In this document: positions 1-10,854 of the stretch, in pieces
How the letters are laid out: every line of letters starts with the position of its first letter
Numbering within the stretch: position 1 is the first letter of the stretch
DNA from: Chaenocephalus aceratus
Taxonomy: Eukaryota; Chordata; Actinopteri; Perciformes; Channichthyidae
Direction: 5' to 3'
Assembly (NCBI GenBank): GCA_023974075.1
Contig: JAMFTG010000239.1
Span: 122,501 to 186,500, forward strand
DNA length: 64,000 nucleotides
Made by a program: the position numbers and the translations under genes
Notes under the pieces: generated by a model
The model's input: only the letters and a program-made list of their open reading frames with translations
Database searches by the model: none
What the model was told of the DNA's origin: nothing

Positions 1-191
1 ACTCAGGCACCATGCTCCTGAACCAGGGCTTGCCAACAACCTCCTGACGTGCCTCCTTCAACGCAGCCTCTCACCCCGTCTAGATGAGGCGCCATTCCAA
101 GTATAAAAAATGTACTCCAGAGAGTACCCAAGACATTCCGCCTGTAGAGCAAAAAAATCTGAGTCTGCTGAGTCCACAGTTGGTTCATTCG

Positions 192-733
192 GTCAGGGTG
201 CGAGGAAAAGGTAGGACCCAAAAGCAGTATTAACAAAAAGCGAGCTTTAATTTACAAAAAAAAGCCGATGACAAAAGAAAACGAGACAAAGTTAGCATTA
301 CCAAAAAACAGGGGTAAATAATCCAGGACCAAACTTCAAGGACAAACATGGAGCGTGACATGAAGGGAAAGACAAACAATGAACCAACACTGAACACAGG
401 AGGAGACTAAATACAGGCAGGGGTAATCACACGACGAGAAACAGCCGGGCAGGGGAGGAGACACACGAGGGCAACAGGTGAACACAATCAGACAACTAGA
501 CACACCAGGGACACTAACGACGGGAGGAAGACACAGGGACAAGGACCAGACAAGAAACAAGGAGGAGACACACAAGGGCCACAGGTGAACACAATCAGAC
601 AACTAGACACACCAGGGAAACTAACGACGGGAGGAAGACACAGGGAGAAGGACCAGACAAGAAACCAGGAGGAAAACAAGACAGGGAGAACAGAACAGCA
701 ACACACCCAAACCTAGACATAGAAACGTGACAT
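192..733 (-). mobile_element. Non-autonomous interspersed repeat, copy 1
   Basis: Read on the minus strand it starts near TATGTCACGTTTC and ends with TTTTGGGTCCTACC and then a CACCCTGACC end. The plus-strand copy at 12030-12296 has the same outer design (TGTCACGGTC at one end, GTTTGGGTCCTGCC and CAACCCTGACA at the other), so the two are one family. No coding capacity is visible. Short imperfect terminal similarity suggests a DNA-transposon derivative, perhaps hAT-like, but I could not find a target duplication, so class is uncertain. Confidence 0.55.
454..667. repeat. Two-copy 107-bp tandem duplication inside the repeat
   Basis: Units 454-560 and 561-667 are nearly identical; each contains CAGGTGAACACAATCAGACA and ACACACCAGGGA. 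The offset between matching words is 107 bp. It lies within the interspersed repeat 192-733 and creates overlapping serine/cysteine-rich minus-strand frames that are not genes. Confidence 0.85.
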
Positions 734-1265
734 AACATGAATATCGCGACAGGTAGGTTGACACGTGCGAGGAATTTGACTTGATGTCGTGGTGCATATA
801 CATAAAAGAAAACAAACACAGATAGATAACTATTTTAATAATGCTATAATAACATTACAAAAAAAAAAAAAAAAAAAAAAAGAGACGTACAACATTCAGG
901 AGAAGACAACATACGAACAACAAGCGTTCAAAGTGCAGGAATAGGTTTAAGTAAAGAAACCCCAGTGAGAGGCAGAACCCGAGGAGCTGATTTAGTGGTG
1001 AGGGAAACTCTGCTCACTTGTTACACAGATTAAAGAGATTACACGCGGCTAAAGGAAGTGGAGAGTTTAGCAGCTTCTGTGGAAGAGCAACAGGATGAGG
1101 CGTGAACACGTCTGTCCGCTTCACAGCGCGGAGGAGGGGAGGAAGACACTGCTGGAGCCATAAAGCTCCCAGAGAATTCTTGGACATAAAAGCAGGTGTA
1201 ATGACTGTGAAGGGTGCTCGTTTCTACTCACGCTACGGCTGTCATGCACACACCTGTAAAGCAGA
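734..1265. other. Unassigned, with a 23-A run
   Basis: No gene or recognised element. An uninterrupted run of 23 A lies at 859-881; it could be a retroposon tail but no body is recognisable upstream. Confidence 0.5.
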
Positions 1266-1294
1266 TGTGTGCGTGTGTGTGTGTGTGTGTGTGT
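1266..1294. repeat. (TG)n microsatellite
   Basis: Alternating TG with one C interruption near its start. Confidence 0.9.
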
Positions 1295-1625
1295 TTGCAT
1301 ACCGCCGCTGTCAGGAGGTTGTTTTTTCTTTGTGTTGATTTCATGATTTAGCACGGGCTGCCTGAACCTCTAATGTTTACATGTTCGCATGGTTTTTATA
1401 TCGCTTTTGAAAGCAGAACCTCCAACATTAGGAGCTGTTTAGATAAAAATACACTCCTAAAAACATGGAAAACTCTCCTTTTAAATCACGGCTGGCTTCA
1501 CCTTGATCAGACATCAGTAGGAAATGTACTCGAGTAGTGAGTATAATGTGTACAATGTCCAGGTGTGTGTACTTTACTTGAGTTTTTACATTTTATGCAA
1601 CTTTATACTTCTTCTTCAGTACATC
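1295..1625. other. Unassigned spacer
   Basis: About 330 bp leading into the 38-bp minisatellite. AT-rich; nothing recognisable on either strand. Confidence 0.5.
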
Positions 1626-2745
1626 TCGCAGCTGGGAGACCAGGGGACACTAAAGAGTGACGCACACAGCTGGGAGACCAGGGGACACTAAAGAGTGACG
1701 CACACAGCTGGGAGACCAGGGGACACTAAAGAGTGACGCATTCAGCTGGGAGACCAGGGGACGCTAAAGAGCGACGCACATAGCTGGGAGACCAGGGGAC
1801 ACTAAAGAGTGACGCACATAGCTGGGAGACCAGGGGACACTAAAGAGTGACGCACACAGCTGGGAGACCAGGGGACACTAAAGAGTGACGCACATAGCTG
1901 GGAGACCAGGGGACGCTAAAGAGCGACGCACGCAGCTGGGAGACCAGGGGACACTAAAGAGTGACGCACACAGCTGGAGACCAGGGGACGCTAAAGATTG
2001 ACGCACACAGCTGGGAGACCAGGGGACACTAAAGAGTGACGCACACAACTGGGAGACCAGGGGACACTAAAGAGTGACGCGCACAGCTGGGAGACCAGGG
2101 GACGCTAAAGAGCGACGCACGCAGCTGGGAGACCAGGGGACACTAAAGAGTGACGCACACAGCTGGAGACCAGGGGACGCTAAAGAATGACGCACACAGC
2201 TGGGAGACCAGGGGACACTAAAGAGGGACGCACACAGCTGGGAGACCAGGGGACACTAAAGAGTGACGCACACAGCTGGAGACCAGGGGACGCTAAAGAT
2301 TGACGCACACAGCTGGGAGACCAGGGGACACTAAAGAGTGACGCACACAACTGGGAGACCAGGGGACACTAAAGAGTGACGCACACATCTGGGAGACCAG
2401 GGGACACTAAAGAGTGACGCACACAGCTGGGAGACCAGGAGACGCTAAAGAGTGAAGCACACAGCTGGGAGATCAGGGGACGCTAAAGAGTGACGCACAC
2501 AGCTGGGAGACCAGGGGACACTAAAGAGTGACGCACATAGCTGGGTGACCAGGGGACACTAAAGAGTGACGCACACAGCTGGGAGACCAGGGGACACTAA
2601 AGAGTGACGCACACAGCTGGGAGACCAGGGGACGCTAAAGAGTGACGCACACAGCTGGGAGACCAGGGGACGCTAAAGAGTGACGCACACAGCTGGAGAC
2701 CAGGGGACACTAAAGAGTGACGCACACAGCTGGGAGACCAGGAGT
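1626..2745. repeat. Minisatellite, 38-bp unit, about 29 copies
   Basis: Each unit contains CTGGGAGACCAGGGGACACT then AAAGAGTGACGCACAC. Common variants are GACGCTAAAGAGCG, and a 37-bp unit that has CTGGAGACC instead of CTGGGAGACC. The variants are not random: a block beginning at 1971 (37-bp unit, then CTAAAGATTGACG, then CACACAACTGGG) recurs from 2273, so amplification also acted on multi-unit blocks. There is no reading frame of note. Confidence 0.95.
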
Positions 2746-2855
2746 CAATAGCCTTTTTTTAATTTACGATCTGCAGTAAAATGATGGACGTGGGTTTATC
2801 AAGAGGTCAGAGGGTGGTGTGCAAAACGTGAATCACTGTCACAGGTCAGACGGGC
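2746..2855 (+). repeat. Dispersed repeat, partner of 6470-6575
   Basis: After a T run, the words ACGATCTGCAGTAAAATGAT, GTTTATCAAGAG and GGTGGTGTGCAAAACG recur in the same order and orientation at 6470-6575, 3.7 kb away. The 38-bp array abuts this copy but not the other. Confidence 0.8.
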
Positions 2856-3458
2856 TTGTCAGTTGTACTAATATAATACAATCAAGTAGCATTTTGCACT
2901 CAGCACTTTTACTTGTGATGGAGTATCTTTAGAGTGTGCTTACTGCAGTTTCATTTCTCTGTGGCTGTTCTGCATGAAATACAAGGCTCATACAACCTGG
3001 TCCAGATCGGATGAGCTGTGAAGATCAAGGAAGTGGAAACACAGAATGGGAATTTCCCCCGAAGATCTGACAGGTCTCACATTCAGCTCCCGTGTGAGAT
3101 CAGTTACCCAGGCGTCTCACTGTTAGTACAAATAAAACAGAAATAGTGCAAGAAGAGTCTACAAGTAAACGGAATATGATATTAGATAAATAAACAGCAA
3201 GTTGCAAACAGATGAATGTTATGGAAGACGTGGACATTACGGCCAACCAAGCCCCCAGGAAGTGCGCCAGACTCTGTGCCCAATATTCGTAGTGTCCAAA
3301 CGGCGGTACTGCAACTCCCCTATCAGTCCGTGACGTCACCCGGCCCAGAACAACTTTTTCCCATTGACTAACATCGGGAAAGAGACGTCTGTAAATCAGC
3401 GGATATTTTTTTTAACTGAATAAACTACCCAGTATGAACTGTGTCATAGCCCTTATTG
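2856..3458. other. Unassigned
   Basis: No gene. A short stretch around 3118-3185 (AAATAGTGCAAGAAG followed by AATATGAT) resembles 31950-32010 and may be a remnant of a dispersed element. Confidence 0.45.
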
Positions 3459-3466
3459 GAATCATT

Positions 3467-4466
3467 CAGGGGCGGACTGGCCATTGGGAATACCGGGAGT
3501 TTCCCCGGTGGGCTGGTGCTGTGTGTGGGCCGGAGGGCCAAAAAAAAAAAAAGTTTCTAAAAGGTTTTTTTGCCTAAATCCTACCGGCCCACATTTGTAA
3601 GTGTTCCGGCCCAGCCCAGTGGGGTGTGGCCAGGGTTGGGTTGTAACGGAATACATGTAACGGCGTTACGTAATCAGAATACAAAAATCAAGTAACTGTA
3701 TTCAGCTCGTGTTACATTTGAAAAACGAGTAATCTGATTACAGTTACTTTCGTAAACCTGAAGTGAATACATTTTGGATTACTTATTGGAATTATTGGTG
3801 GAAAGATTTCCTCTCAACATGTAATATTCATTACTAAAGGTACAGCCTTGTCTGGTGCCTTGCTCAAGGGCACCACGGCAGGGCAGGAGGTGAACTGGGA
3901 CCTCTCCAAGTAGAAGTCCACACTCCAAATAGGTCTGGTCGGGGACTTGAACCGGCGACCCTACGGCTCACAGTCCAAGCCCCTACTGACTGCCATAGAT
4001 TTAGTCCCTAATTTTGCTCTCAAAATGGACCAGATTGATGCATTTAACTTCGACATTTAAAAAAAAATCTTCTCGGGGGAGCTTGCCCCGGACCCCCCTA
4101 GAGGAGGTGAGGTCCATCACCTGCCCACACCCCCTGTTAAATTGTCTCACCCACATTGAGGATGCTTCGTACGTCGCCCATGTTTTATTCCATGTGTCAA
4201 GTCAGGCAAATTGGGTCAAAATGTTATTGCATCAAAGATCTGTTAACATTAAAATCACTAAATATATGCTGTAGCTATTTTGCTCTAGGCAACTCAAGAT
4301 CTCAATGTGATTACTATATGAATAATGGTCCAAAATAACATTAAAGGCATAGGGTTTTTTGTTAAGTAACATACTTTCGTCGCCGGCCGGCCGGTACATG
4401 CCGCGCATTAAGTGGGCCTGTCTGTCAATTAATCCCCGGGCCACTTTTTCCCCCAGTCCGCCCCTG
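3467..4466 (+). mobile_element. hAT-type DNA transposon, non-autonomous, 1,000 bp
   Basis: The left end is CAGGGGCGGACTGG (3467-3480) and the right end is its exact reverse complement CCAGTCCGCCCCTG (4453-4466). Both ends are flanked by the same 8 bp, GAATCATT (3459-3466 and 4467-4474). A perfect 8-bp target duplication and CAGGGG termini are diagnostic of the hAT superfamily. No transposase frame survives, so it would need a transposase supplied in trans. It contains a tRNA-type SINE (3858-3997) and a segment at about 3998-4170, shared with 38825-38990. A second copy's left end lies at 34868. Confidence 0.9.
3858..3997 (-). mobile_element. tRNA-derived SINE fragment inside the hAT element
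   Basis: On the minus strand, GGTTCAAGTCC fits the pol III B box (GGTTCRANYCC), and CAGTCAGTAGGGGCTTGG about 30 bp upstream resembles a decayed A box. The plus-strand wording (CTTGCTCAAGGGCACC, GGGACTTGAACCGGCGACCC) is a common teleost SINE signature from memory. The sequence downstream of it (CCATAGATTTAGTCCC) continues as in the copy at 38820, so the SINE marks a replaced or inserted block. Confidence 0.7.
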
Positions 4467-4474
4467 GAATCATT

Positions 4475-5258
4475 CGGTCCGTAAAGTTATAAAATGCACT
4501 TAACGCCGAATCTAGATTTATTTTTCTCTCCATTCATTCTAGTGAGCCGAGAGTGGGAGCTCGGGGGGCGGGGCTTAAGGGGCAACTCAACTGCGCATGC
4601 TCTAGCCAGGCATGATGGGTAATCTATGACGTTTCGCTCTCTCAAAAGTTGGGCCATTTTGTCTTCATGCGCCAATGAGCAGCTCTCATAGGAAAGAACG
4701 AGACCCGCCCCCCGCGCTGTATCCAGGTCTGATTATACATCATGCGACCAACACGCTGTTGAGTCTCTTAAAGAGTACCTGGTAATTGAGGAAAAGCAAT
4801 AACAGTGATTTATTTTGGAAAGCTCCCACACACACAGATAACACAGAAAAGCCTCTCAGTTAATTCTACTGGGCCGACATTGATAGGATCATTATGGACT
4901 GCAGGTTAGGACACCTCACGGGAGAGTGTCCGCACAGCGGTTTCCAATAGATGGGATATTCTGTCTGTTGCATGCAGGTTCTGGTGTCGCGGCCTAAATT
5001 ATATAGAAATAAAACTGATGATTAACTCAAAATAACTTCACCGCAGAGGCACTAGTTAGCCAATCTGACGCACGGCAATGATCCGGACAAGAATCTCTGC
5101 GATCCAATATCATCAACAAAGAACCATCAACAGGTTTCCTATGTTTCTTTCCTTCAGCCTTTCCTATGGCTTTCTTTCTTCTTGCCTGAAACTAGTGCTC
5201 TCCTCCCACCTCCACCTGCCTCCAATATACATTATACTTAAGCAATAGCTCACGACAG
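4475..5258. other. Unassigned
   Basis: No gene or clear repeat recognised on either strand. Contains a GC-rich stretch 4555-4720. Confidence 0.45.
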
Positions 5259-5405
5259 GCCGTGGTATATGCTCAGTATATCACAGCTAAGGGGCGTGGT
5301 TCGGCCCGACGCGAAGCGGCAGTTAGACGCGGAGGGATACTGACTTGTTGTGAAAAGTAATTTACAATTCTACCCGTTGTATACGCTCAGTATATCACGG
5401 CTAAG
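5259..5405 (+). repeat. Direct repeat of an imperfect palindrome
   Basis: Two copies of a roughly 30-bp block, 5259-5291 and 5374-5405, share GCTCAGTATATCAC and GCTAAG. Each block is itself an imperfect hairpin, GCCGTGGTATAT pairing with AGTATATCACAGC. Between them is a CG-rich stretch (CCCGACGCGAAGCGGC). It resembles ends of a non-autonomous teleost DNA element; no target duplication was resolved. Confidence 0.6.
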
Positions 5406-6469
5406 AACCAATCAGATTGCTTGATTTGACTTGTCCGTTTTATAAAGCGATGTATAGCTCGACATGGTCTCAATGTAAAGGAAGACTGCTCTGCGTGCAT
5501 TCACCCCGCAGCTCATTGTGGGCATTCTTTTAACCAATCACATTTCACCACAATCTCCAGCAGCCAATCATCGCGCTGCATTCAAACTTTAAAATGACTC
5601 CTGCAGTCAGCTGGGATTTCAGATCTTCATCACACCTGCTGACTGAACTCCATTTGTTTGTTTCGGTATTTGTGTTTCACTCTTGGCCGCTTGTTGTTGA
5701 GATAAACAATAATAACAAACTAATGTGAAAGGTTTACAGACCAGCAACGACCGAATGTTTTATTTTGTGAAACTAAAAGCAAAAGACTCGTGTTTGTTAA
5801 TCTACTTCCAAAGATACCCACAATAACTCCTCTTCTCCAAGGGTCCGAGTCAGAATCAGAAAGCCTTCACAAACTTCACCTGCATTTATAAAAGTTACTT
5901 TAAAGAGAAAGCGCTTTTTGAACATGCCAGCTTTCATCCATTCATAAAAACCAGGTTCAAATCCTTTCATTTTCTTTACAATTCCACACACTCTCAGTTT
6001 GCGGTTAAGTATTTTTGCACAAGGACACTTCGACAGACTGGAGGAGCTGGGGAACTCCTATTTCAACATAATAGGAGGTTACAAAGATATAAATACCCCC
6101 ATTAATCACACACTGCTGCTGTTCGCCCTGCTTCTGTTTCGGTCTGCAGGATAAACGCCGGTTCACCAGAAGGTCAAACCGTAGCGTGCGAAAGGCGACG
6201 AGACTATCTCAGAGGAGACATCTCTGACCTCAGATCAGGTCAAAGCAGAGTCGAACTAATGCACACTTATCCAAAGAGAATACACGGGTTTTCAGTTCAG
6301 ATTAACCACTTTTATTTTGGTGGAAATAAGAGGATACGACAATCCAGACATTTCAAAGTAGAGTGAAATGTTTGACTTCATTTCAAATCGTTATATATTT
6401 ACATGCTTCAAATTGCTCACGAGAGGCAGTTAAAGATATCAAAACAAGATTTCCTGAATTCAGTAAATA
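5406..6469. other. Unassigned
   Basis: No recognised gene. A 64-codon minus-strand frame at 5797-5991 has ordinary amino-acid composition, but no recognisable domain and no supporting context, so it is not called. Confidence 0.4.
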
Positions 6470-6575
6470 GCCGTTTTTTTTTTTTTTTACGATCTGCAGT
6501 AAAATGATGGACTTGGTTTATCAAGAGGGTGGTGTGCAAAACGAGAGTCACTATCACAGGTCAGACAGATCTGTA
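6470..6575 (+). repeat. Dispersed repeat, partner of 2746-2855
   Basis: Begins with a long T run and then matches the 2746-2855 copy, with a 10-bp loss (no CAGAGGGTCAGAGG part) and scattered substitutions. Confidence 0.8.
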
Positions 6576-7157
6576 AACTCAGGTTAAAACAGACAATCGA
6601 TAGATAACAGGCAAAAGCAGCGATCGGCGGCTGATATCGGCTTCGCACGCAACCACCAGCTCAGCCCGCGTGAGAGGAGGTGTTCAGGTGCTTTACAGAA
6701 AGACAGGTCATAAAACACGGTGAGGAAATACTACGACCGCATTGAGAACCTCACTTAGGTAAAAGTGCCGCGAGCCAAATGTACTTACGGTTTAAAAGAT
6801 CAAAAGAACCTGTAATGTTTTATTATCATGACGCTGGGTGGGTAAATATGTGTAATGCTTACACATGACGTATGTTTTAATATTGAATAGATTTATGATG
6901 TGTTGTGTAAGGAACATCAGGTTGAGTGAAAAGTGGAATATGAGTTAGGCCTATGGTTGAGAAGAAGTGATATTAGCTCGAAATGGAAATAATTAGGTTA
7001 AGTTTTTCAATGCTTTAGCTCTTAAGTAAAACTGCTGCTACACACTGCGCACTAAGGAGGACACAGACACAAGTAAAGCACATGCTTCAGAGCACTCCTT
7101 GAGTAATTTAAAATCCTTCCCATACATAATGAAGCTTTCCTGAAAATGCTTCCACAT
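6576..7157. other. Unassigned
   Basis: No gene or recognised repeat; moderately AT-rich. Confidence 0.45.
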
Positions 7158-7362
7158 TGTGTGTGTGTGTGTGTGTGCGTGTGTTTGTGTGCGTGCGTGT
7201 GAAGGCGGAAGAGATTGCGTGCTATGAGTGTGTGACTGTTTGACTTGACTGTCTGTGTGTGGTTGTTTAACCGTGTGTGTGTGTTTGACTGTGTGTGCGT
7301 GACTGTGTGTGTGTGACTGTGTGTGTGTTTGACTGTGTGTGTGTGTGTGACTGTGTGTGTGA

Positions 7363-7399
<37 letters not shown>

Positions 7400-7459
7400 T
7401 GTGGGTAAGTGTGTGTGTGAGAGTGTGTTTGACTGTGTGTGTGACTGTGTGTGTGTTTG

Positions 7460-7492
<33 letters not shown>

Positions 7493-7505
7493 CTGTGTGT
7501 GTGAA

Positions 7506-7537
<32 letters not shown>

Positions 7538-7639
7538 TGTGGGTAAGTGTGTGTGTGAGAGTGTGTTTGACTGTGTGTGCATGTTTGTGTTTGACTGTGT
7601 GTGTGTGTGTGTGTGTTTGTTTGACTGTGTGTGTGTTTG

Positions 7640-7675
<36 letters not shown>

Positions 7676-7738
7676 ACTGTGTGTGAGTGAGTGTGTGTGT
7701 GAGTGTGTGTGTGTGTGTGTGTGAGTGTGTGTGTGTGT

Positions 7739-7770
<32 letters not shown>

Positions 7771-7789
7771 TTGACTGTGTGTGTGTTTG

Positions 7790-7831
<42 letters not shown>

Positions 7832-7836
7832 ACTGT

Positions 7837-7883
<47 letters not shown>

Positions 7884-7986
7884 TGTGTGTGTGTGTGTGT
7901 GAGTGTGTGTGTGTGTGTGTGAGTGAGTGTGTGTGTGTGTGTGAGTGTGTGTGTGTGTGTGTGTGTGAGTGAGTGTGTGTGTGTGT
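7158..7986. repeat. Compound (TG)n microsatellite with TTTGACTG interruptions
   Basis: About 830 bp of GTGTGT broken by recurrent GTTTGACTGTGTG, GTGAAAGTG and GTGAGAGTG words, so the tract was amplified in blocks. A block around 7375-7445 recurs around 7505-7580. The minus strand encodes stop-free Thr-His runs in two frames; these are artefacts. Long alternating purine-pyrimidine DNA can adopt Z form. Confidence 0.95.
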
Positions 7987-8276
7987 AATACCAGATTAGT
8001 AACCGAGCTAATGCCCCGCCCCCTCCTCTCCTTCTGTAAACCACTGGGAGTTCTCTGCTGCGTAACAATAGTTGCGTGCAGGAATATCTGGTCATCCATC
8101 TTTCTGTCAGCTGAGCGCACAGAGGAAGGAGGAGGAAGGAGAGGTTAATAATGGGAAACCCTACAGATGCGTGTCTGAGGAGAGTGACGAGAGAAGAGAG
8201 AGCAAAGCAAACAGAAGCTGTGCGTGAGAGAGATCTGGCTCGCTGTCACACAGCAACACACTCTCACTCCATCATA

Positions 8277-8421
8277 GTCCAGGAGCCGTTTGGTCAGTGC
8301 GTGGCGTGCAGTTGAGAAACAAATATGTTTTCGGAGTAAAGGATGGCAGAAGACACTACACTACCCAGAATCCCCAGCTATCATTTAGGACTACCATGTG
8401 CTCTGTTTGACAAAACCCGTT
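8277..8421 (+). repeat. Left arm of a dispersed inverted repeat
   Basis: Contains TCCAGGAGC, GCGTGGCGTGCAGT, then TTCGGAGTAAAGGATGGCAG and ACACTACCCAGAATCCCC. The last 100 bp matches the reverse complement of 10272-10384, and the first 45 bp resembles the reverse complement of 10700-10745. Probably two copies of one non-autonomous DNA element in opposite orientation. A 99-codon frame starting inside it (8343-8642) is treated as part of the repeat, not a gene. Confidence 0.75.
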
Positions 8422-10271
8422 TTTTTCACCATTCATTCCGATGGCTGGCGTCTATGTCACGTGATCTTCAAATTTCTCCCTGCAGAATAAAAAAAACATG
8501 GCCGAACTTCGTTTTATTCTCGGTGGAAAATGCCTATTTTAAAGTTAGTTTGGCCATTAAAATGCGTTTTGATGTCATTTCATGCGAGAAATATGAGTTG
8601 TTATTTCAGATGATGTGTGCAGTGGATGTACATGATCTTTAGTTTGCTAGTTATTACGAAGATTACTTCAGGAAATTGCGTCCATAGAACGTTTTCATTG
8701 TTACCAAGGTGGTTGCTAGGGACGCTGCTATCGATATTATTTCTGTTATGTTGTGTAACTGTTTAATGGTGTTATCTTTATTGCTACCCCCCTTCCCCGT
8801 CAACGTATAGTGTTGGTCCACAGCGCAAACATATTAGTTTAACTTTATTTCTCCCTGTGCAATTCCAGTCTCACATCTCACAGCACATCGTCATTAACAA
8901 ATACCGGAAACAGACCGAAAACATTTAACAAAAATAATAATAACACTTTATTCCGAGTGTGCTTGCTTTTCTCTTTGAAACTCATCACATACCGGCATTG
9001 TAATACACGGTTCGGCTGCATTAAATATTACATATATGCCGTAGTTCTGTATTTATAGAGCCCTGATGAGAAGACCTCTAGACAAACATGAGGAACTGAA
9101 AACGTGACGTGGATCATAAATATATCAGCCATTAAACAACATCTTACATTTCTTTTCACACAATACGTCTCCTTGCCGTATCAACACTAATTCGGCTCAC
9201 TTTTATATTTGATCCAATTGGTAGATAGGCTGTATTTACACCATAAAGGTGCACAGCTGATATAAAGGGACACCTGGTGGTTAAAGCATGTTATTGCATT
9301 TAATTATTTTTATTATTAGATATTAATACGATCCCTATAAAGTATATTCATTACTCGTTATTCTCTACTAATAGTTAATTAAAGACTGTATATAATGACT
9401 ATTTTGCACATCCCTTTCAAGATTTCATGATTTTCTAAGGTTTATTGACATATCATATAGGCCTACACAACTGTGGTGTAGTTCTGCACTGAATGAAAAA
9501 CTTGGGTCGCAGGTTCCTCAACAGTGCATTACAAGACATCTATCAATATGTGTGCATACCTCCAGCAATGTTAACTATGTTGAAGCACTTATTTTAACTG
9601 ATATTATACATAATGTATTATACTCTTATGAGATGTATGTAGATATTTCACCTCCGGCCTTGTCAGGTATTGAACAATCAATAAATAAAGAACACAGAAT
9701 TGTTGAATATAAAACACAGAATTTATGTGATTATACTAAATGATTTACAAATAAACACCACTGCATATTTAACTGTTACACATGCTGATGTAACGCAAAT
9801 GTTCCAACTTGGGATCAATAAAGTATATCTTATCTTAAGCTGATCGATGGCTACTGCCATATTTGCACAATGTGCCTCTGAACCTTGACAAGTGCATGTT
9901 TCAGGCTCATCAATTAATGTAATGTAATGTTATCACAGGGGTCAGAGACATAAGACCAGCTGTTAAATAAAGCTCTTCTGACCTTAGCTGGCGTGTGGGT
10001 ATATATATTAATGCTGCCAATTATGGGCACAAGCAATTTTCACCCATTTATTAATTATATGTTTTAAATGTGAGTGTTTCCTGTCCCCTAAACCTCCAGG
10101 GATGTACACAGTTTAATACTGGCAACTTCTTATTATGGGAAATACGAAAACGTCTTTTAAAACTACAACTCCCAGTAGAGACGTGCCATAGAGAACATGT
10201 TGCGAAACAGAATAGCCAGCATGTATAGTTCTGGGGACGGTGTGGGGGAGGGGGGACGCGGTGGACCCTAT
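8422..10271. other. Mostly unassigned; one LINE-like tail remnant
   Basis: The left part may be the body of the element beginning at 8277. At about 9805-9836 the words TTGGGATCAATAAAGTAT then ATCTTATCTTA look like the 3' tail of a teleost non-LTR retroposon. No gene recognised. Confidence 0.4.
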
Positions 10272-10384
10272 CACGGGGTTAGTCAAACAGAGCACATGGT
10301 GTAGTCCAAACGATAGCTGGGGATTCTGGGTAGTGTAGTGTCTTCTGCCATCCTTTACTCCGAAAAAACATTTGTTTCTCCGAA
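10272..10384 (-). repeat. Right arm of the dispersed inverted repeat
   Basis: Reverse complement of 8318-8421 with few differences; the words GGGGATTCTGGGTAGTGTAG and CTGCCATCCTTTACTCCG are clear. Arms are about 1.9 kb apart. Confidence 0.8.
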
Positions 10385-10692
10385 TCGAAGGGGAAAAATA
10401 CAAAAGCATTGCACACAATTTAAACCAATCAATGTTGTGTAATGAACAAGGATGATCTGGTGTGTTTCAGTCGATGAGTAGTGCAGATATCACTGTAACA
10501 TCAATCGACAGTAAGGGGAATACTTACTTCCGGGTGTACAATTCTCCGTTATCCAATGAGAATGGATGCTCACATTGCCTTTAAGGGCAGCTGACACAAA
10601 CGAATGCCGTGCTTCCATGAGCGTCAAATCCCGACGCAGATGGGAATACATTGCAATCAGTTGAAAGCTATTTGCGTCCCTTTATGAAGCTG
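10385..10692. other. Unassigned
   Basis: Nothing recognised apart from proximity to the hairpin that follows. Confidence 0.4.
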
Positions 10693-10701
10693 AAGGAGCC
10701 T

Positions 10702-10745
10702 AGGAGCGACTGCACGCCACGGGACCCTGACCAAGCGTCGCTCCT
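10702..10745. repeat. Hairpin, 9-bp perfect stem
   Basis: AGGAGCGAC (10702-10710) pairs with GTCGCTCCT (10737-10745) around a 26-nt GC-rich loop. The same motif, diverged and inverted, is at 8277-8320, so it is likely the terminal hairpin of that element family. Confidence 0.7.
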
Positions 10746-10854
10746 GGACGCTTAGGGAGTGAGAGTGTGGGGTCCGCTGGGGAACACTTTCACACGTTGC
10801 TTTGGACATGGATTCATTGTGTAAAAGGTTGTGGGTGTTATGATCAGAATATGA

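Noticed and set aside
1626..2745. Possible CRISPR array because of regular 38-bp spacing
   Set aside because: The whole unit is repeated, with no unique spacers, and the context is vertebrate; it is a minisatellite. The same holds for the 37-bp and 57-bp arrays.
3858..3997. A functional tRNA gene on the minus strand
   Set aside because: A B box is present but no cloverleaf can be folded and the A box is degenerate; it is a SINE. The same applies to 13390-13592.
5797..5991. 64-codon minus-strand frame with ordinary amino-acid composition
   Set aside because: No domain recognised, no splice or promoter context, and frames of this size are expected by chance.
7038..8120. Two Thr-His repeat frames of about 350 codons
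   Set aside because: Pure consequence of the (TG)n tract read on the minus strand.
8343..8642. 99-codon plus-strand frame
   Set aside because: It begins inside a repeat whose inverted partner is at 10272-10384 and shows no domain.
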